A DNA stretch of 7,930 nt from OMOG01 sp041485845 (GTDB taxonomy: Bacteria > Acidobacteriota > Terriglobia > Bryobacterales > Bryobacteraceae). Below, in pieces: positions 6,970 through 7,930 of the stretch. The notes below the pieces were generated by a model that ran no database searches, was not told the origin of the DNA, and saw nothing but the letters and a program-made list of their open reading frames with translations. The DNA is taken from the NCBI GenBank assembly GCA_041485845.1, contig JBGPKH010000420.1, forward strand, positions 1 to 7,930, given 5' to 3'. Position numbers and translations under genes: made by a program. The first letter of the stretch is position 1. The number at the start of each line of letters is the position of its first letter.

Positions 6970-7411
6970 CCGGGCGATCGGCACTCGGCCCCAACCCATG
7001 ACAACCCGCCGGATTCCTTACGTTGGTTCCTTACGAAACGATAATAGTCGTCATCCAGAAAGTGGCGGACAGGCTGGAGATTTTCTCGTCCAACGGAATC
7101 GGCGTCAGGTTTGCCCGAGCTGGATTCACGGATTTCGTATCCTCCCGCTTCGATGAATGACCAAAAGGCCTTCCCAAAAGCCGGATCCCATGGCTTCCAC
7201 ATAAAGCACGATATCAAGGTCCTTGGTGGAGCGGAACTCCAACCCTGCTTCCTCCATGGCCAGGCTCGCCGCGGTCCCTCCAATGAGGACATATTCGCCG
7301 GAATGGGGCGAAAAAACTCCCTGAAGATGTCTGGGCCTTTGACCAAGGAAATCTCTCCTTTAGCTCATCAAGAGCGATCCGAATGCGCTCGCCTGTTGAC
7401 TCCTGCAAGCT
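6970..7411 (-). pseudogene. Decayed nucleotidyltransferase (AbiEii-like) gene, several frameshifts and an internal deletion
   Basis: Pieces of one protein family are spread over three minus-strand frames in the right order. From about 7390 one frame reads ERIRIALDELKERFPWSKAQ. After a missing base near 7331 a second frame reads DIFREFFRP. After a slip in the T6/C4 runs at 7305-7316 a third reads HSGEYVLIGGTAASL then KDLDIVLYVEAM. An extra G near 7186-7188 returns to the second frame, DPAFGKAFWSFIEAGGYEIR to SSGKP. Next, frame one gives LTPIPLDEKISSLSA (7108-7064), and the second frame gives LDDDYYRFV and GLSWVGAEC. IGGTAAS and the DLDI pair are the glycine and acidic motifs of nucleotidyltransferases of AbiEii type. 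Compared with my memory of the family, about 30-35 residues are missing after SGKP, and the C-terminus after GAEC is not recognisable. With at least four shifts plus the deletion, sequencing error alone is an unlikely cause. Outer limits are approximate. Confidence 0.75.
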
Positions 7412-7579
7412 GAGCGTTAGGGACAAGGGATCAACGGTCTTTTGTGCGCCATAGCCGGGCCTCGGGTCCGCCTGCTCCAACCCCAGACCCAGTGGCGCAA
7501 GTGAACTATGCCGGGTTCTGGAGAAGAGGCCAGGCACGTAGTGGAGAGGGTATTGCCCTTTCATCAGCTCGTTCGGTCT

Positions 7580-7602
7580 GGCCGCCCCGCGGCACGGCGG
7601 CC
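7580..7602. repeat. 7-bp-stem hairpin GGCCGCC...GGCGGCC
   Basis: Arms at 7580-7586 and 7596-7602 pair perfectly around a 9-base loop that contains CCGCGG. No T run follows on either strand, so a terminator role is not supported. Confidence 0.4.
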
Positions 7603-7642
7603 TCGAAGTATGTGCTGCGTCCGGTGACGCGGCGTGCGGCGA

Positions 7643-7657
7643 GCCGGGACTCCCGGC
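7643..7657. repeat. Compact hairpin GCCGGG-ACT-CCCGGC
   Basis: A perfect 6-bp all-GC stem with a 3-base loop, about 30 bases past the stop of the small-peptide frame (minus strand). It could stabilise the 3' end of a short transcript. It is not followed by T residues on the minus strand; on the plus strand only a few T follow (CCTTTCTCC). Confidence 0.4.
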
Positions 7658-7687
7658 CCGCCTTTCTCCGCATTGACATCGCTTCCT

Positions 7688-7802
7688 TTAGACAGCGGGA
7701 AGAAGGCCGGCCCTGACAACCGTCTTTACGCCCAGCCTGGCCAGCGTCTCGTTGTGGTTGGGGCCGAGAGCACCAGCCTTCAGATTCGGTCTTGGTCTTC
7801 AT
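7688..7802 (-). pseudogene. Small-peptide gene of the KAG/NHNET type, broken by one extra base
   Basis: ATG at 7802 is preceded by AAGGAG (7810-7815) at 7-base spacing and reads MKTKTES before becoming Arg-rich nonsense. The neighbouring frame reads NLKAGALGPNHNETLAR, then LGVKTVVRAGLLPAV and a stop at 7688. If one base near 7787 is removed, the two join into a 37-residue peptide starting MKTKTNLKAG. Within it KTNLKAG and VKTVVRAG are an imperfect repeat flanking NHNETLAR. From memory, short peptides with repeats of KTNVKAG and NHN(E/Q)T occur in Acidobacteriota and Cyanobacteria as unannotated genes, some of which may be precursors of modified peptides; that role is not established. The frame change could be a true mutation, a sequencing error or a programmed shift. 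The uninterrupted 98-residue frame from the same ATG is probably not the real product. Confidence 0.6.
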
Positions 7803-7809
7803 CTTTTTT

Positions 7810-7815
7810 CTCCTT
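7810..7815 (-). promoter_or_regulatory. Strong ribosome binding site AAGGAG of the small-peptide gene
   Basis: AAGGAG in a purine-rich run (AAAAAAGGAGAAAAAAG) 7 bases before the ATG at 7802. It is as strong as any such site in the window, indicating that the gene was, or still is, well translated. Confidence 0.75.
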
Positions 7816-7831
7816 TTTTGATTGTCAGTAG

Positions 7832-7866
7832 GACAGGCCGGAGTTCGTTTGTGTCCGCCCTGTCAA
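7832..7866 (-). promoter_or_regulatory. Promoter-like region of the small-peptide gene: TTGACA overlapped by an inverted repeat
   Basis: On the minus strand a perfect TTGACA (7861-7866) lies about 60 bases before the ATG. The expected -10 position (about 7838-7843) reads CTCCGG, a poor match. Arms GACAGGCCGG (7832-7841) and CCGCCCTGTC (7855-7864) form an inverted repeat matching at 9 of 10 positions around 13 bases, covering most of the TTGACA and the spacer. It could be an operator or a leader hairpin. Confidence 0.35.
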
Positions 7867-7930
7867 CACCCCTACAAGCGTACGTTTCGAAGAAACCCCT
7901 CCCGAAAACGCGAAGTTTTTCTTGGAAAGA

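Larger units (their letters stand above)
7412..7687. other. 276-bp stretch without a recognisable gene
   Basis: Between the decayed nucleotidyltransferase and the small-peptide remnant I see no supported coding frame. Open frames cross it on both strands, but they are Arg/Pro-rich and match nothing I know. It holds two GC-rich hairpins, listed separately. It may be decayed upstream sequence of the nucleotidyltransferase or the downstream region of the small-peptide gene. Confidence 0.5.

Noticed and set aside
5792..7156. Plus-strand open frame of 454 codons antisense to the cytochrome-like gene
   Set aside because: It lies mostly opposite a complete, recognisable DUF1592-family gene; its composition is what GC-rich antisense frames give, it has no recognisable motif, and its end runs into the decayed nucleotidyltransferase.
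6894..7346. 150-residue minus-strand frame as an intact gene
   Set aside because: It has family likeness only in patches, the missing motifs are found in the other two frames, and its C-terminal third is unrecognisable; it is one piece of the decayed gene.
7506..7802. 98-residue minus-strand frame starting at the good ATG at 7802
   Set aside because: After MKTKTES it becomes Arg/Gly/Ser-rich and family-like sequence continues in the neighbouring frame, so it is better read as a frameshifted small-peptide gene.
7884..7921. Two small hairpins (GTTTC-GAA-GAAAC and AAAAC-GCGAA-GTTTT) as a terminator of a gene to the right
   Set aside because: The stems are only 5 bp, and the GC content and T run needed for an intrinsic terminator are not convincing on the minus strand.
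1..7930. CRISPR arrays, tRNA or rRNA genes, insertion sequences, attachment sites
   Set aside because: No regularly spaced repeats, cloverleaf-like segments, transposase motifs or terminal inverted repeats with target duplications were found by eye.

Overview
The window reads as chromosomal DNA from a GC-rich member of the Acidobacteriota, most like the Bryobacterales/Solibacter group. This is inferred from gene content only: a DUF1592-family cytochrome, a Tat-exported DUF1552 protein and an exported ankyrin protein in one operon; an ArsA/Get3-type ATPase with an HSP20-like tail followed by a tiny CxxC protein; and a remnant of an 'NHNET/KAG' small-peptide gene. All genes with real support lie on the minus strand, so the order of transcription runs from high to low coordinates. 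No tRNA, rRNA, CRISPR array, insertion sequence or integrase was seen.

Right end (about 6893-7930): roughly 1 kb without an intact gene. It holds (i) a small-peptide gene at 7688-7802 with a strong ribosome binding site, disrupted by one extra base, with an inverted repeat over its likely promoter; (ii) GC-rich hairpins; and (iii) a heavily decayed nucleotidyltransferase gene of AbiEii type (about 6970-7411), spread over all three frames and with an internal deletion.

Centre (1672-6892): a tight three-gene operon. A 782-residue exported protein with two c-type heme motifs overlaps by 4 bases a 447-residue Tat-exported DUF1552 protein, which is followed after 2 bases by a 509-residue exported ankyrin-repeat protein. 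The layout argues for one coordinated machine outside the cytoplasm. Its substrate and biochemical role are not known to me.

Left end (147-1560): a second two-gene unit separated from the first by 111 bp. It has an ArsA-family ATPase with a C-terminal HSP20/alpha-crystallin-like domain, the Get3d-like layout, and one base further a 74-residue protein with a CFFC motif. The ATPase lacks the cysteines expected of a true arsenite pump ATPase, so a role in client-protein handling is more likely than arsenic resistance. The last 146 bases before the left edge hold CCGG-rich inverted-repeat sequence and possibly the first codons of a further gene that runs off the window.
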